Part shown: piece by piece, positions 43,873 to 52,659 of the stretch | How positions within the stretch are numbered: position 1 is the first letter of the stretch | Layout: each line of letters starts with the position of its first letter | Source of the DNA: Rhodobacteraceae bacterium UBA3069 | Lineage (GTDB): Bacteria > Pseudomonadota > Alphaproteobacteria > Rhodobacterales > Rhodobacteraceae | Length of the DNA stretch: 64,000 nucleotides | Assembly (NCBI GenBank): GCA_002366795.1 | Contig: DFBX01000096.1 | Span: 24,201 to 88,200, forward strand | Direction of reading: 5' to 3' | Program-made: the position numbers and the translations under genes | The notes under the pieces: generated by a model | The model's database searches: none | What the model was told of the DNA's origin: nothing | Seen by the model: only the letters and a program-made list of their open reading frames with translations

Positions 43873-45906
43873 GTGGAAAATAAGCAAACGAAGAGCTTCG
43901 GGACCATGCTTTCGCCCATCCGCGCGGGCCAGCATACGTTGCGAAACCGTGTCATCATGGGGTCGATGCATACCCGGCTGGAAACCGAGCCTGACGGCAT
44001 TGCCAAACAGATCGCCTTTTACGCGGAAAGGGCACGCGGGGAAGCGGCGATTCTCGTCACGGGCGGGTTCTCGCCCAATGCCGAGGGCATATTCGATCCC
44101 GAAGGTCCGCGTATCGACGACCCGGAGGAAGCGCTAAGCCTGCGCCCGATCTGCGAGGCGGTCCAGGCCGAAGGCAGCCTGCTCTGCGCGCAACTTCTTC
44201 ATGCCGGGCGCTACGCCAAGATCGAAGGGTGCGTTGCCCCAAGTCCGATCCGGGCCCCCATCAACCGCTATATTCCGCGTGAAATGACCGATGCCGATAT
44301 TCGCCGCACCATCGAAGATTTCGCCAAATCTGCCGCCAATGCGCAGGCAGCGGGGTTCGATGGCGTCGAAATCATGGGGTCCGAAGGCTACCTGATCAAC
44401 GAATTCACCGTCACCCATACCAACAAGCGCGATGACGACTGGGGCGGAAGCGCCGAGAATCGCCACCGCTTCCCCGTCGAGATTGTACGCGCAGTGCGCG
44501 AACGCTGCGGGCCCGACTTCCTTGTCATCTACCGGATTTCGGCAGCCGATCTGGTCGAGGGTGGCGCGCCCGCCGACGAAATCGCGGCACTGGCCCGCAA
44601 GATCGAAGCTGCAGGCGCGGATATCCTGAACACCGGTATTGGCTGGCACGAGGCGCGCGTGCCGACCATTGCCTATCCGGTTCCGCGCGGTGCCTGGCGT
44701 CAGGCGGCGGCCAACGTGAAGGCTGCGGTGTCGATCCCAGTGGTCGCCTCCAATCGAATCAACACGCCCGAGCTTGCAGAGGACATCCTTGCCTCTGGCG
44801 AGGCCGACATGATCTCGATGGCCCGACCCTTTCTGGCCGACCCGCATTTTGTGAAAAAGGCGCGCGAGGGCCGCGCCGACGAGATCAATACCTGTATTGC
44901 CTGCAATCAGGCCTGTCTGGATTTCATCTTTTCGGATCGGCCGGTCGGATGTCTGGTCAATCCACGGGCCGGACGCGAAACCGAATTCCGGGATACGCCG
45001 ACGGACTCACCAAGGAAGGTGGCCGTCGTCGGCGGCGGTGCCGCAGGCATGGCCACGGCAGCCGAGGCCGCAAGGCTGGGCCACGACGTCACCTTGTTCG
45101 AAGCGCAAGACAAGCTGGGCGGTCAGTTGAATCTGGCGCACGCGGCGCCGGGCAAGGACGAATTCGACGAAACCCTGCGGTATTATAGCGGCCAGTTGCA
45201 AAAGCACGGCGTCAAGCTGCGCCTGGGGCAGCGGGCCGGGAAGGACGATCTGAACGGCTTTGACCATGTGGTCATCTCTACCGGGGTCACGCCGCGCATT
45301 CCAGACCTGCCGGGCGTCGATCATCCCAGTGTCGCGACCTACGCCGAAATCCTGTCCGGCGAACGCGCGGCGGGCGACACCGTCGTGGTGATGGGGGCAG
45401 GGGGCATCGGCCATGACGTGGCCGAGTTCCTGGTGACCGAACCGGCCGAGGCCCACGACACCGACGCGTTCTGCGAGACATGGGGCGTGGACCCGGAATT
45501 CGCCACGTCGGGCGCGTTGGCGGGCGACCCACTAGCCCCGAAGGCATCGCGTCGCAAGGTTGTCATGCTTCAGCGGAAAACCTCGAAACCGGGCGCGGGG
45601 CTCGGCGTTTCGACGGGCTGGATCCTGCGCAACGCGCTGCGAAAACATGGAGTCGAAGCTCTGGGCGGCGTGGTCTACGAACGTATCGACGACGCCGGCC
45701 TGCATATCCTCATCGACGGGGAGCCAAAGGTCATTGCCGCAGACACGATCGTGCTTTGCACCGGTCAGGAACCGGAACGGCCCCTGGTTCAAGACCTCGC
45801 CGCGCGCGCCGTCACGGTCACGATGATCGGCGGGGCAAAGGAGGCCGCCGAACTCGATGCTCTGCGCGCCATCGATGAAGGGGTGCGTCTGGCGCAAAGT
45901 CTCTGA
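43873..45906 (+). CDS. fadH: 2,4-dienoyl-CoA reductase (NADPH), FadH type
   Basis: A 677-residue flavin/iron-sulfur enzyme reducing 2,4-dienoyl-CoA to an enoyl-CoA. An Old-Yellow-Enzyme barrel comes first (NRVIMGSMHTRLE, as in E. coli FadH). A 4Fe-4S cluster follows, with CIACNQAC and C-L-V-N-P near residues 340-362. The C-terminal FAD/NADPH part starts with VAVVGGGAAGMATAAEA near 382. The GTG at 43873 is chosen because ttgaggagg precedes it and an N-terminus of normal length results. Such an enzyme is needed when unsaturated (for example terpenoid) chains are degraded. Confidence 0.9.
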   Translation: MENKQTKSFGTMLSPIRAGQHTLRNRVIMGSMHTRLETEPDGIAKQIAFYAERARGEAAILVTGGFSPNAEGIFDPEGPRIDDPEEALSLRPICEAVQAEGSLLCAQLLHAGRYAKIEGCVAPSPIRAPINRYIPREMTDADIRRTIEDFAKSAANAQAAGFDGVEIMGSEGYLINEFTVTHTNKRDDDWGGSAENRHRFPVEIVRAVRERCGPDFLVIYRISAADLVEGGAPADEIAALARKIEAAGADILNTGIGWHEARVPTIAYPVPRGAWRQAAANVKAAVSIPVVASNRINTPELAEDILASGEADMISMARPFLADPHFVKKAREGRADEINTCIACNQACLDFIFSDRPVGCLVNPRAGRETEFRDTPTDSPRKVAVVGGGAAGMATAAEAARLGHDVTLFEAQDKLGGQLNLAHAAPGKDEFDETLRYYSGQLQKHGVKLRLGQRAGKDDLNGFDHVVISTGVTPRIPDLPGVDHPSVATYAEILSGERAAGDTVVVMGAGGIGHDVAEFLVTEPAEAHDTDAFCETWGVDPEFATSGALAGDPLAPKASRRKVVMLQRKTSKPGAGLGVSTGWILRNALRKHGVEALGGVVYERIDDAGLHILIDGEPKVIAADTIVLCTGQEPERPLVQDLAARAVTVTMIGGAKEAAELDALRAIDEGVRLAQSL

Positions 45907-45939
45907 GCTGCAAAAGCGAGAGAGGTTGAGATGTCGGTC

Positions 45940-45978
45940 AAGCGATCCACCGCGCACATATCGCGTGGTGGATCGCTT
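45940..45978. other. 12-bp inverted repeat after fadH; gene-free region to 46342
   Basis: AAGCGATCCACC (45940-45951) and GGTGGATCGCTT (45967-45978) pair perfectly around a 15-base centre that can itself pair (GCG/CGC). No T-run follows. It may end the fadH transcript with Rho or stabilise it. The rest of 45907-46342 shows no convincing gene; a 70-codon open frame at 46089 has no ribosome site. Confidence 0.5.
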
Positions 45979-46342
45979 GCGCAGCGCAAAAGGCGATGAT
46001 CCCGGCGACGGGTTCATTCCGTTCGGATGATCGCCGCTCTTGAGTATCCGCATGGTCTATCGGCAGGTGCCAGAGATCCGACCATCAGATGAAAAACCGC
46101 GCACCCTATGACACACTCGGCGCACAATTGCTGTGCGGCTGCGCTCACAAAACCTCGGGCGAATCGCCCGGTATCGGCATAATATCTATATATTACAGAG
46201 GCCTACGCGATATCTTTAAAAATCGCCATAGTTGGGTTTGCGGGCTGCGGCTGCGATTTGAAAACACAATCAGCTTTCTTTTCGTAACCATCCCCCCTTA
46301 GGTCAGCGCTATTCCGATTCAAAGCAAAAGGTGTACCGAACC

Positions 46343-46918
46343 ATGACGAAAGTCGCGATTGTCTATTACAGTGGATATGGCCACACAGAAGTTCAGGCCA
46401 AAGCCGTTGCCGAAGGGGCCAAGGGTGTCGATGGGACTGAGGTCGAGTTGCTGAAACTGTCTGAAGACGGAGACCTGAACGAGGCAGCCTGGGCGACGCT
46501 TGATGCGGCCGATGCCATCGTTTATGGCAGCCCCACCTACATGGGCGGCCCCGCGTGGCAGTTCAAGAAATTCGCCGATGCCAGCTCGAAGCCCTGGTTC
46601 ACCCAGAACTGGAAGGACAAGATCGGCGGTGGCTTTACCACCTCGGCCACGGTCAACGGCGACAAGTTCTCGACCATCCAGTACTTCTTCACGCTGTCGC
46701 AGCAACACGGCCAGCTTTGGTGCGGCGTTGGCCTGATGCCAGCGAACACCAAGGCGGACGGCCCGGAAAAGTTGAACTGGACGGGTGGATATTCCGGCCT
46801 TCTGGCGATTGCCCCCTCTGACAGCGCCCCCGATGAGTATCCGGCAGGCGGCGACCTGGACACGGCGCGCGCCTATGGCCAACGATTGGCAGAAGCCGCA
46901 AACCGCTGGAACGGTTGA
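46343..46918 (+). CDS. Flavodoxin-fold NAD(P)H:quinone oxidoreductase-like protein
   Basis: A 191-residue flavodoxin-fold protein of the WrbA/NADPH-dependent FMN reductase type: VAIVYYSGYGHTEVQAKAVAEGA is the FMN phosphate loop, YGSPTYMGGPAWQFKKF follows and GGGFTTSATVNGDK is present. It probably reduces quinones or flavins by two-electron transfer. The ATG at 46343 is preferred over an upstream GTG (46331), since aaaagg lies before it and the protein then begins with the conserved strand. Monocistronic. Confidence 0.88.
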   Translation: MTKVAIVYYSGYGHTEVQAKAVAEGAKGVDGTEVELLKLSEDGDLNEAAWATLDAADAIVYGSPTYMGGPAWQFKKFADASSKPWFTQNWKDKIGGGFTTSATVNGDKFSTIQYFFTLSQQHGQLWCGVGLMPANTKADGPEKLNWTGGYSGLLAIAPSDSAPDEYPAGGDLDTARAYGQRLAEAANRWNG

Positions 46919-46940
46919 TCCCGTTTTGCGATAAAATGTT

Positions 46941-46967
46941 CCGGCCGCCCGAAACTGCGGCGGCCGG
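46941..46967 (+). terminator. Hairpin downstream of the flavodoxin-like gene
   Basis: CCGGCCGCC pairs perfectly with GGCGGCCGG around a 9-base loop, 22 bp after the stop, and is followed by TTCACTCTTTT. A weak intrinsic terminator. No gene is seen from 46968 to 47112. Confidence 0.6.
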
Positions 46968-47112
46968 TTCACTCTTTTCGGCGCGGCTCAATCTTTGCGC
47001 AGCCTTTGGTTATCCGGCTACGTCGGTCCGCCCCACCAGCGCCATTAGCGAAAAGGCCGCGTAGCCGCATCCGCTAGGGGGCAGATCAAGATAGAGCGGC
47101 GCAGCCGTCAGA

Positions 47113-47967
47113 TCACTGGATGAAGGCATCCCGATTTTCGGTGACGAAATCGCGGAAACGTCGCGCTGGGCGTCCAAGCACATCACTGACTGTGGTTTCG
47201 ATACCCCCAAGATATCCCTTGGGCGCGATCGAGGCCAGTTCCACCATCGCGGAGGCGACTTCGTCTTGCATTCCACCGGCGACCATGGCCGCCTTGGCCT
47301 CATCGGCGGATAGGGTCGCCGAGGTGATGGACCGTCCGGTCACGTCGGACAGAACCGCCGCGATCTCGTCGCCGGTCAGCGCTTCGGGGCCGGTCACGCC
47401 ATAGCCCTTGCCCGCGTGGTCCGCACCGGTCAACGCCTCGGCGGCCACATCGGCGATGTCGCGGGCGTCGATCCAGGACACAGGTCCGCCCAGATCGTCA
47501 CAATACACACCGTCCTTTGCGATGCTGTCGGCCTGCCACAGCAAGTTCTGCATGAAATAGGTCGGCTGGACGAAGGTCCAGTCAAGGCCGCTTTCCTTCA
47601 GCAGTTCCTGGGTTTCGGAATGCCACTTGCCGAAGGTCAGTCCCGCCTTGGGCGACGCACCAAGCCCGGTGGCCAGAACGACATGCCGCACGCCTGCGGC
47701 CTTGGCCGCCGCGATCGCATTGGCTTTCCACTGGCGCATGTCCAGATGCGCGGGTGTGACCAGATAGATCTTGTCCGCCCCGGCACAGGCGCGTTCCAGC
47801 GCGGCAGGGTCGGTGAAACTCGCGGTGACAGCCTCGCATCCCCTCGCCTTGAGAGAATCGACTTTGGCCGGATCGCTGGTAACGGCGCGCACCTTCGCGC
47901 CCTTGGCCAGAAGGGTCTCAACGAGCGGTGAGCCGGTGTTCCCGGTGGCTCCGAAGACAGTGATCAT
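47113..47967 (-). CDS. NmrA/QorB-like NAD(P)-binding protein
   Basis: A 284-residue atypical SDR: MITVFGATGNTGSPLVETLL is the dinucleotide loop, followed by VRAVTSDPAKV and VRHVVLATGLGASPK. Relatives include NmrA regulators and quinone oxidoreductase 2 (QorB); substrate unknown. Its start overlaps the stop of the acyl-CoA synthetase gene by 4 bp (ATGA), so the two are co-translated. Linkage to the convergent flavodoxin-like quinone reductase may hint at quinone or carbonyl stress. Confidence 0.83.
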   Translation of the reverse strand: MITVFGATGNTGSPLVETLLAKGAKVRAVTSDPAKVDSLKARGCEAVTASFTDPAALERACAGADKIYLVTPAHLDMRQWKANAIAAAKAAGVRHVVLATGLGASPKAGLTFGKWHSETQELLKESGLDWTFVQPTYFMQNLLWQADSIAKDGVYCDDLGGPVSWIDARDIADVAAEALTGADHAGKGYGVTGPEALTGDEIAAVLSDVTGRSITSATLSADEAKAAMVAGGMQDEVASAMVELASIAPKGYLGGIETTVSDVLGRPARRFRDFVTENRDAFIQ

Positions 47968-49901
47968 GATTTGTCCTTTCTCAGATTTGCGATGGGCTGC
48001 ATGGTTTCGGGATTGCTGATAGAGGACAGATCGCCGGGATCCTCGTTCAGGAAGGCCGCGCGCACGATCCGGCGCATGGTTTTCATGCTGCGGGTTTTGG
48101 GCAGCGCCTCGACAAAATGGATCTCACGCGGGCGGAAGGGTTTCGATACGACCTCGCCCACCCGGTCCCTGAGCTGTTCAACAAGGGCGTCATCGGGCGA
48201 CACACCCGGTGCCGCCACGCAGACGCAGACCACGGCCACGCCCTTGATATCGTCGGGCGCTGCGATGGCGGCGGCGTCCACCACTTTTCCCGTCTCGGTC
48301 AGGGCCGCCTCGATCTCGGGCGGGCCTATGCGTTTGCCGGCGATGTTCAGCGTGTCGTCGGAGCGACCCAAAATATACCATGTGCCGTGCGGATCGCAGC
48401 GCACCCAATCGCCGTGCCGCCACATGCCGGGGAAGGTGGACCAATAGGTTTCCAGATACCGCTCGCGGTCGCCCCAGATGGCCGGGGTCAGCCCCATGGG
48501 CGGCTGGGTCACGACCAGTTCGCCCACCTCGCCCGGCGCGGCTTCGCTGCCGTCCTCACGCAGCACCTTCGCCCCGACACCCAGCGCCTGCGCGGAAAAC
48601 CCGCCGGGTTTGACTTCGTGCAACACGGTCGAGGTCAGGATCGCGCCGAAAAGTTCGGTTCCGCCGGAAATGTTCAGCGGCACGGCGCGGCGGCGGCAGA
48701 TATGGTCAAGTTGCCAAAGCCATGCGTCGTCGGTCCAGGGCTCGCCGGTCGAGGCGACGATGCGCAGAGGCGAAAGATCATAGCCTGAAAGAGGTGCCGG
48801 ATCCTGCGTCATGAACTGCCGCACCAGGGTAGGGGCGACGCCCATGTGCGTTACCTTCATGTCCGAAGCGAGACGCAACAGCCGAAAGGGATCGCCAGGC
48901 ATCGAGGGCGCGCCCTCGGCCAGAACAAGCGTGGCCCCCGACAGCAGCACCGACAAAAGGGTAAGCGGGCCCATAACCCAGCCCATGTCGGTCATCCACA
49001 GATGCCGGTCGTCGCGCTTCATGTCGAGGCAAAGCAGGAAATCCGCCGTGGCCTTGGCCTGCACCCCGAGATGGGTGTGAACCACGCCCTTGGGTCGTCC
49101 GGTGGTGCCGGAGGTATAGGCGATAAGAAAGGCGTCTTCGGCCTTGACGGGAACCGCTGCAAAATCCGGGCTGGCGGTGCCCACGGTTTCGGCCCAGTCG
49201 AGATCGCGGGCAGAGGCGGCCACCGCACCGCCGAACCGCCGCAGGCTGCACACGGTATGGACCGAAGGCACCTCGGTCAACGCCTCGGCCAGCGTGGCCT
49301 CCATCCAGATCGGCTTGCCCCGTCTGGGTGTGGCATCTGCCGTCAGCACCGCCACTGCACCGGCATCGTTTAGGCGCGAAACGATGGCGTGGGGCGCAAA
49401 GCCGGAAAACAGCGGCACCGCGATGGCGCCCAGCCGCGCGATGCCGAGAAACGCGGCCTCGATCTTGGGGATCATCGGCATGTAGATACCCACCGCCTGA
49501 CCCGGCTGCACCCCGCGGGCGGCAAGGGCTGAAGCCACGCGAGAAGCTTCGGCGGCGAGTTTGGCATACGTCCACTGGCGGCGGCTTCCGTCCTCGCCGA
49601 CCCAGTCGATCGCGATTTTTTCGCCAAGACCGTCGGCAATTCGGGCGTCGAGACAGGTTTCCGTCAGATTCAGAGTGCCTTCGACGGCCCATCTGATCGA
49701 ATCCGGTCCTTCGGACATATCCCGTAGCATTGCGTAGGGGCGATTGAACCGTATGCCGGCATGGTCGATTACCCGACCCCAGAACCAGTCTGGCGCGGTG
49801 TTGGCGCGGCGTGCGAGATCCTCGTAGCTGTCAATGCCGCAATCATCAAGGAACGCGGCAAGCGTGCTTGAACGCTGAATGTCAAAGTCTGACTGAAACA
49901 T
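47964..49901 (-). CDS. AMP-forming acyl-CoA synthetase (acetoacetyl/acetyl-CoA synthetase type)
   Basis: A 645-residue adenylate-forming ligase of the acetyl-CoA synthetase-like branch: WTYAKLAAEASRVASALAARGV, ATP loop LIAYTSGTTGRPKG near residues 258-271, GGTELFGA, W(R)HGDWVRC and the hinge GRSDDTLNIAGKRIGPPEIE. It would activate a short or branched carboxylic acid. Start at 49901 follows gaaagg. An intrinsic terminator for the upstream SDR precedes it, so it likely has its own promoter, though no operator copy is visible. Confidence 0.9.
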   Translation of the reverse strand: MFQSDFDIQRSSTLAAFLDDCGIDSYEDLARRANTAPDWFWGRVIDHAGIRFNRPYAMLRDMSEGPDSIRWAVEGTLNLTETCLDARIADGLGEKIAIDWVGEDGSRRQWTYAKLAAEASRVASALAARGVQPGQAVGIYMPMIPKIEAAFLGIARLGAIAVPLFSGFAPHAIVSRLNDAGAVAVLTADATPRRGKPIWMEATLAEALTEVPSVHTVCSLRRFGGAVAASARDLDWAETVGTASPDFAAVPVKAEDAFLIAYTSGTTGRPKGVVHTHLGVQAKATADFLLCLDMKRDDRHLWMTDMGWVMGPLTLLSVLLSGATLVLAEGAPSMPGDPFRLLRLASDMKVTHMGVAPTLVRQFMTQDPAPLSGYDLSPLRIVASTGEPWTDDAWLWQLDHICRRRAVPLNISGGTELFGAILTSTVLHEVKPGGFSAQALGVGAKVLREDGSEAAPGEVGELVVTQPPMGLTPAIWGDRERYLETYWSTFPGMWRHGDWVRCDPHGTWYILGRSDDTLNIAGKRIGPPEIEAALTETGKVVDAAAIAAPDDIKGVAVVCVCVAAPGVSPDDALVEQLRDRVGEVVSKPFRPREIHFVEALPKTRSMKTMRRIVRAAFLNEDPGDLSSISNPETMQPIANLRKDKS

Positions 49902-49918
49902 TCGTCACCTTTCTGCAA

Positions 49919-49949
49919 CGAAAAAAGGCCGCACATTTGGCGCGGCCAG
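49919..49949 (-). terminator. Rho-independent terminator of the 50013-50774 SDR
   Basis: On the minus strand GGCCGC and GCGGCC pair around a 9-base loop and run into TTTTTT (complement of 49921-49926). It lies just upstream of the acyl-CoA synthetase gene and ends SDR transcription. Confidence 0.8.
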
Positions 49950-49975
49950 TTAGGAGGTGTCTCTGGACACGGCTT

Positions 49976-50007
49976 GGCGGCAGCGCCTTGTGACAGGCGC
50001 TGCCGCC
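49976..50007. other. 13-bp perfect inverted repeat directly after the SDR stop codon
   Basis: GGCGGCAGCGCCT (49976-49988) and AGGCGCTGCCGCC (49995-50007) are separated by TGTGAC. It starts 5 bp after the SDR stop (minus strand) and has no T-run; the T-tract terminator follows 27 bp later. It may be a 3'-end stabiliser, a second terminator half, or a protein site. Confidence 0.55.
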
Positions 50008-50012
50008 AGCGA

Positions 50013-50774
50013 TCAACCGTGCATCGACAAGCCACCCGAAACCGAAATCACCTGGCCAGTGATGAACCCGGCGTCGTCGGACGACAGGAAGCAGATGATT
50101 CCAGGGTAATCTGTCGGTTGCGCCAGGCGCTTCATCGGAATGGCCCGCTTGAGGCCCTCGGCGATCTTTTCACCAGCCTCGCCCTGGGCAACCTGGGCGA
50201 ACAGCGGCGTATCGGTCGGCCCGGGGGCGACAGCGTTCAATTGAATACCCTTGCGCGCCAGTTCCCGCGCCACGGTTTTGGTGAACGAGATGATGCCGCC
50301 CTTGCAGGCCGAATAAACCGCTTCGCCCGATGACCCGACACGGCCAGCGTCGGAGGCGATGTTGACCACGCGGCCCCCACCGTTCTTGACCATGCCCGGA
50401 AGCACCGCGTGATGCATGTTCAGCGGGCCGTAAAGGTTGATGTCGATGACCTTTTTCCAGAGGTCGGCATCGGTATCGAGGAACGGCTTGATCACGTCCC
50501 AGCCGGCGTTGTTCACCAGCACGTCAATTGGACCCCTGGCCTCAAACTCGGCGACAGCCTTATCGACCTGGGCGCGGTCGGTGATGTCCACCTTGAAGGC
50601 GTGCGCCTTGCCGCCGGCCTCTGTGATCAGGCGGACCGTTTCCTTCGCCCCGTCTTCGTTCAGATCGAAAACGGCAACCTCGGCACCTTCTTCGCCGAAC
50701 CGTTCGCAAACCGCGCGCCCGATGCCGCTGCCGCCGCCGGTTATGATCACGCGTCTTCCACTCAATCCTCGCAT
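50013..50774 (-). CDS. Short-chain dehydrogenase/reductase
   Basis: A 253-residue classical SDR: ITGGGSGIGRAVCERF, FDLNEDGA (acid for NAD), NNAGWDVIKPF, NIASDAGRVGSSGEAVYSACKGG and GQVISVSGGLSMHG. Similar to cyclohexanol- and hydroxyacyl-type dehydrogenases of ring-degrading clusters. Start chosen at MRGLSGRR, with gaggagg 8 bp upstream; in-frame extension would cross the operator. It is divergent from the double TetR gene and shares operator copy 6; TTGCAA and TAGAAT on this strand are 16 bp apart around the site. Confidence 0.9.
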   Translation of the reverse strand: MRGLSGRRVIITGGGSGIGRAVCERFGEEGAEVAVFDLNEDGAKETVRLITEAGGKAHAFKVDITDRAQVDKAVAEFEARGPIDVLVNNAGWDVIKPFLDTDADLWKKVIDINLYGPLNMHHAVLPGMVKNGGGRVVNIASDAGRVGSSGEAVYSACKGGIISFTKTVARELARKGIQLNAVAPGPTDTPLFAQVAQGEAGEKIAEGLKRAIPMKRLAQPTDYPGIICFLSSDDAGFITGQVISVSGGLSMHG

Positions 50775-50840
50775 ATGGAGGTCCTCCTCTTCCGCTAACA
50801 CCTTGGCAAAGAACTTGATTCGAAGTGTTCTTTGGTGTAT

Positions 50841-50856
50841 TCTAACATTTGTTAGA
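50841..50856. promoter_or_regulatory. Operator copy 6 between the SDR and the tandem TetR gene
   Basis: TCTAACATTTGTTAGA is a perfect palindrome around TT. For the TetR gene, TTGATT (50815-50820) and TATTCT (50838-50843) are 17 bp apart and the -10 runs into the operator; the start codon is 9 bp after the site. For the SDR, TTGCAA (50861-50866) and TAGAAT (complement of 50839-50844) flank it. Autoregulation is inferred. Confidence 0.8.
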
Positions 50857-50865
50857 TTTATTGCA

Positions 50866-52236
50866 ATGGACAGTCTTGTGGCTGACAAGTATCGACATAG
50901 GATGGTAGGACAGATTGATGCAGCCAAGAGAACGGAAGATGATCTGAGCAAGTCGGAGAGGACGCGCGAAGGCATTCTCTCTGCGGCCGCTCGCCTTTTC
51001 CGGCATGAAGGCTATTCCGCAACAACGATGCGTGACATCGCGCAGAAATCCGGCATAGAAGCCGGAAGCATCTATTACCATTTTCAATCCAAAGACCAGA
51101 TTCTGAGCGAGGTTCTCGATCTTGGTGTGCGGCAACTTTACGAGAAGGTCAGTGAAATTGTTCGGACGGCAAAGGAAAATCCGGAGGATTTCCGCAAGAC
51201 CTTCGCTTTGCTGATCGAAACGCACCTGACCTATCTGTTGACTGACAGCGACTTCACCTCGGCCAATATCCGGAACTATCCGATGCTGTCGGATGAGGCA
51301 CGCGCCCCGCACCGTGAGTTGCGTGCGTCCTATGCAGGAGTCTGGAGCAGTTTTCTGAAAGACGCCAAGCGTGCCGGCCACCTGAGAAGTGACATTTCCG
51401 TTACTGCGATCCGCCAGTTCGTATTGAGTGCCATGAACTGGACCGTAGAATGGTATGATGTGGATCGGTATCCGGTGCATATCCTCGCGGAGCGCATGAG
51501 CAAGCTTATACTTGACGGAATGTGTTCGCGTCGCAGGGTTGATATGGAAGGCCTGAAGACAAGCGCCGCCAATTCCGTCAAAGCCCCTGAATCCATGGGC
51601 AAGGCCGAAAAAACCCGCGCCGAGATCCTGCGGGCCGCGGCGCGCATGCTGAGGGACAATGGTTACAAAGCGACCACGCTCAGACAGATCGCGGAAGAAG
51701 CGGATATGAAGGCGGGCAGCCTCTATTACCATTTCAAGTCCAAAGAAGAGATAGTGGACGAGGTTCTGAACGCCGGGTTGAGCGACTTGCTATCGGGTGT
51801 CAGCGCCGCCGTCGAAGAATTTCACGAGCCATATGACCATCATGCTAGGATCGCGACTGCGATCTGGACGCATCTGGATTTTCTCTTCAAGGCGAGCGAG
51901 TTCACTTCTGCAAACATCAGAAGCTATGGGATGCTGCCCAACCACTTTAGGGAAAGACACGGCAAAATCCGGCATGAGTATGGAAAACTCTGGGACAGAA
52001 TCCTCAGAGAAGCGCAGAAAGACGACGCCATCAGGTCGGATATCAAGATTGTCCCCCTGCGTCAGGTGATGTTGGGAGCCTTGAACTGGACGGTGGAATG
52101 GTTTGATCCGAACAGGGCGGGAATAGAAGGGAACCTTTCCCTGCCCGAGTTCTCCGAAATGCTCATCAAACTTTTGCTCGAAGGGATTTGCGACAGAGTG
52201 AACGCCACCGACGCCGAACAGGTGAAAAATCACTGA
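50866..52236 (+). CDS. Tandem TetR-family transcriptional regulator (two complete TetR units in one chain)
   Basis: A 456-residue regulator made of two TetR proteins end to end. Unit 1 has its helix-turn-helix at about residues 33-80 (ILSAAARLFRHEGYSATTMRDIA...GSIYYHFQSK). Unit 2 has its own at about 250-297 (ILRAAARMLRDNGYKATTLRQIA...GSLYYHFKSK). Each is followed by a ligand domain sharing FTSANIR, a Y-x-M-L and NWTVEW segments, so the gene arose by internal duplication or fusion. A single chain could bind a whole palindrome as a pseudo-dimer. I choose ATG 50866; an ATG at 50902 is an alternative, and neither has a strong ribosome site. Best candidate for the repressor of all seven palindromes. 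Confidence 0.9.
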   Translation: MDSLVADKYRHRMVGQIDAAKRTEDDLSKSERTREGILSAAARLFRHEGYSATTMRDIAQKSGIEAGSIYYHFQSKDQILSEVLDLGVRQLYEKVSEIVRTAKENPEDFRKTFALLIETHLTYLLTDSDFTSANIRNYPMLSDEARAPHRELRASYAGVWSSFLKDAKRAGHLRSDISVTAIRQFVLSAMNWTVEWYDVDRYPVHILAERMSKLILDGMCSRRRVDMEGLKTSAANSVKAPESMGKAEKTRAEILRAAARMLRDNGYKATTLRQIAEEADMKAGSLYYHFKSKEEIVDEVLNAGLSDLLSGVSAAVEEFHEPYDHHARIATAIWTHLDFLFKASEFTSANIRSYGMLPNHFRERHGKIRHEYGKLWDRILREAQKDDAIRSDIKIVPLRQVMLGALNWTVEWFDPNRAGIEGNLSLPEFSEMLIKLLLEGICDRVNATDAEQVKNH

Positions 52237-52254
52237 ACGCAGCCACGGTCCAGA

Positions 52255-52659
52255 TCAAACCAAAAGGAAGTGATACAGCCCTTCCGCAACCGGTTTTTCC
52301 AGGGCTGTCTGCCAAGTAATCACACTGACGCTCGCGATGCGCTTGCCCTTGCGGGTCACATTTGCACGGGCATACAGCGGCCCCTTCACGCCAGGTCTGA
52401 GATAATCCACGGTAAGATTGATCGGCTTGGCCGGGACGTCCGCGAAATCGGGGTGGACCGATATGGCGGCCGTGGCTTCCATGAAGCTTGCAATTATGCC
52501 GCCATGGTAGTGCTCCATGATCGGGTTTCCGATATGGCGTGATTCGAAGGTCATCCCCGCTTCGGCATGGAGGCTGTCCAGGCTCTGAACCTCGAAGTTG
52601 AGAAACCGGAAGAACGGCACCCGCGATACGTTGGCATTGACGGTCTGCAAATCAATCAC
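52255..52659 (-). CDS. PaaI-type hot-dog thioesterase
   Basis: A 134-residue single hot-dog protein with EHYHGGIIASFMEATAA (the HGG active-site helix) and INLTVDYLRPG. It would hydrolyse acyl-CoA esters, possibly freeing CoA from dead-end intermediates. Its start overlaps the stop of the next hot-dog gene (ATGA), so the two probably form a pair. Last gene of the operon from 57240, convergent with the TetR gene. Confidence 0.87.
   Translation of the reverse strand: MIDLQTVNANVSRVPFFRFLNFEVQSLDSLHAEAGMTFESRHIGNPIMEHYHGGIIASFMEATAAISVHPDFADVPAKPINLTVDYLRPGVKGPLYARANVTRKGKRIASVSVITWQTALEKPVAEGLYHFLLV

Noticed and set aside
46089..46301. Possible 70-residue small protein
   Set aside because: No ribosome site, odd composition, no neighbour logic.
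50437..50865. In-frame extension upstream of the tandem TetR start
   Set aside because: It would overlap the divergent SDR gene and place the operator inside the coding sequence; TetR homology begins only after residue 30 of the shorter version.
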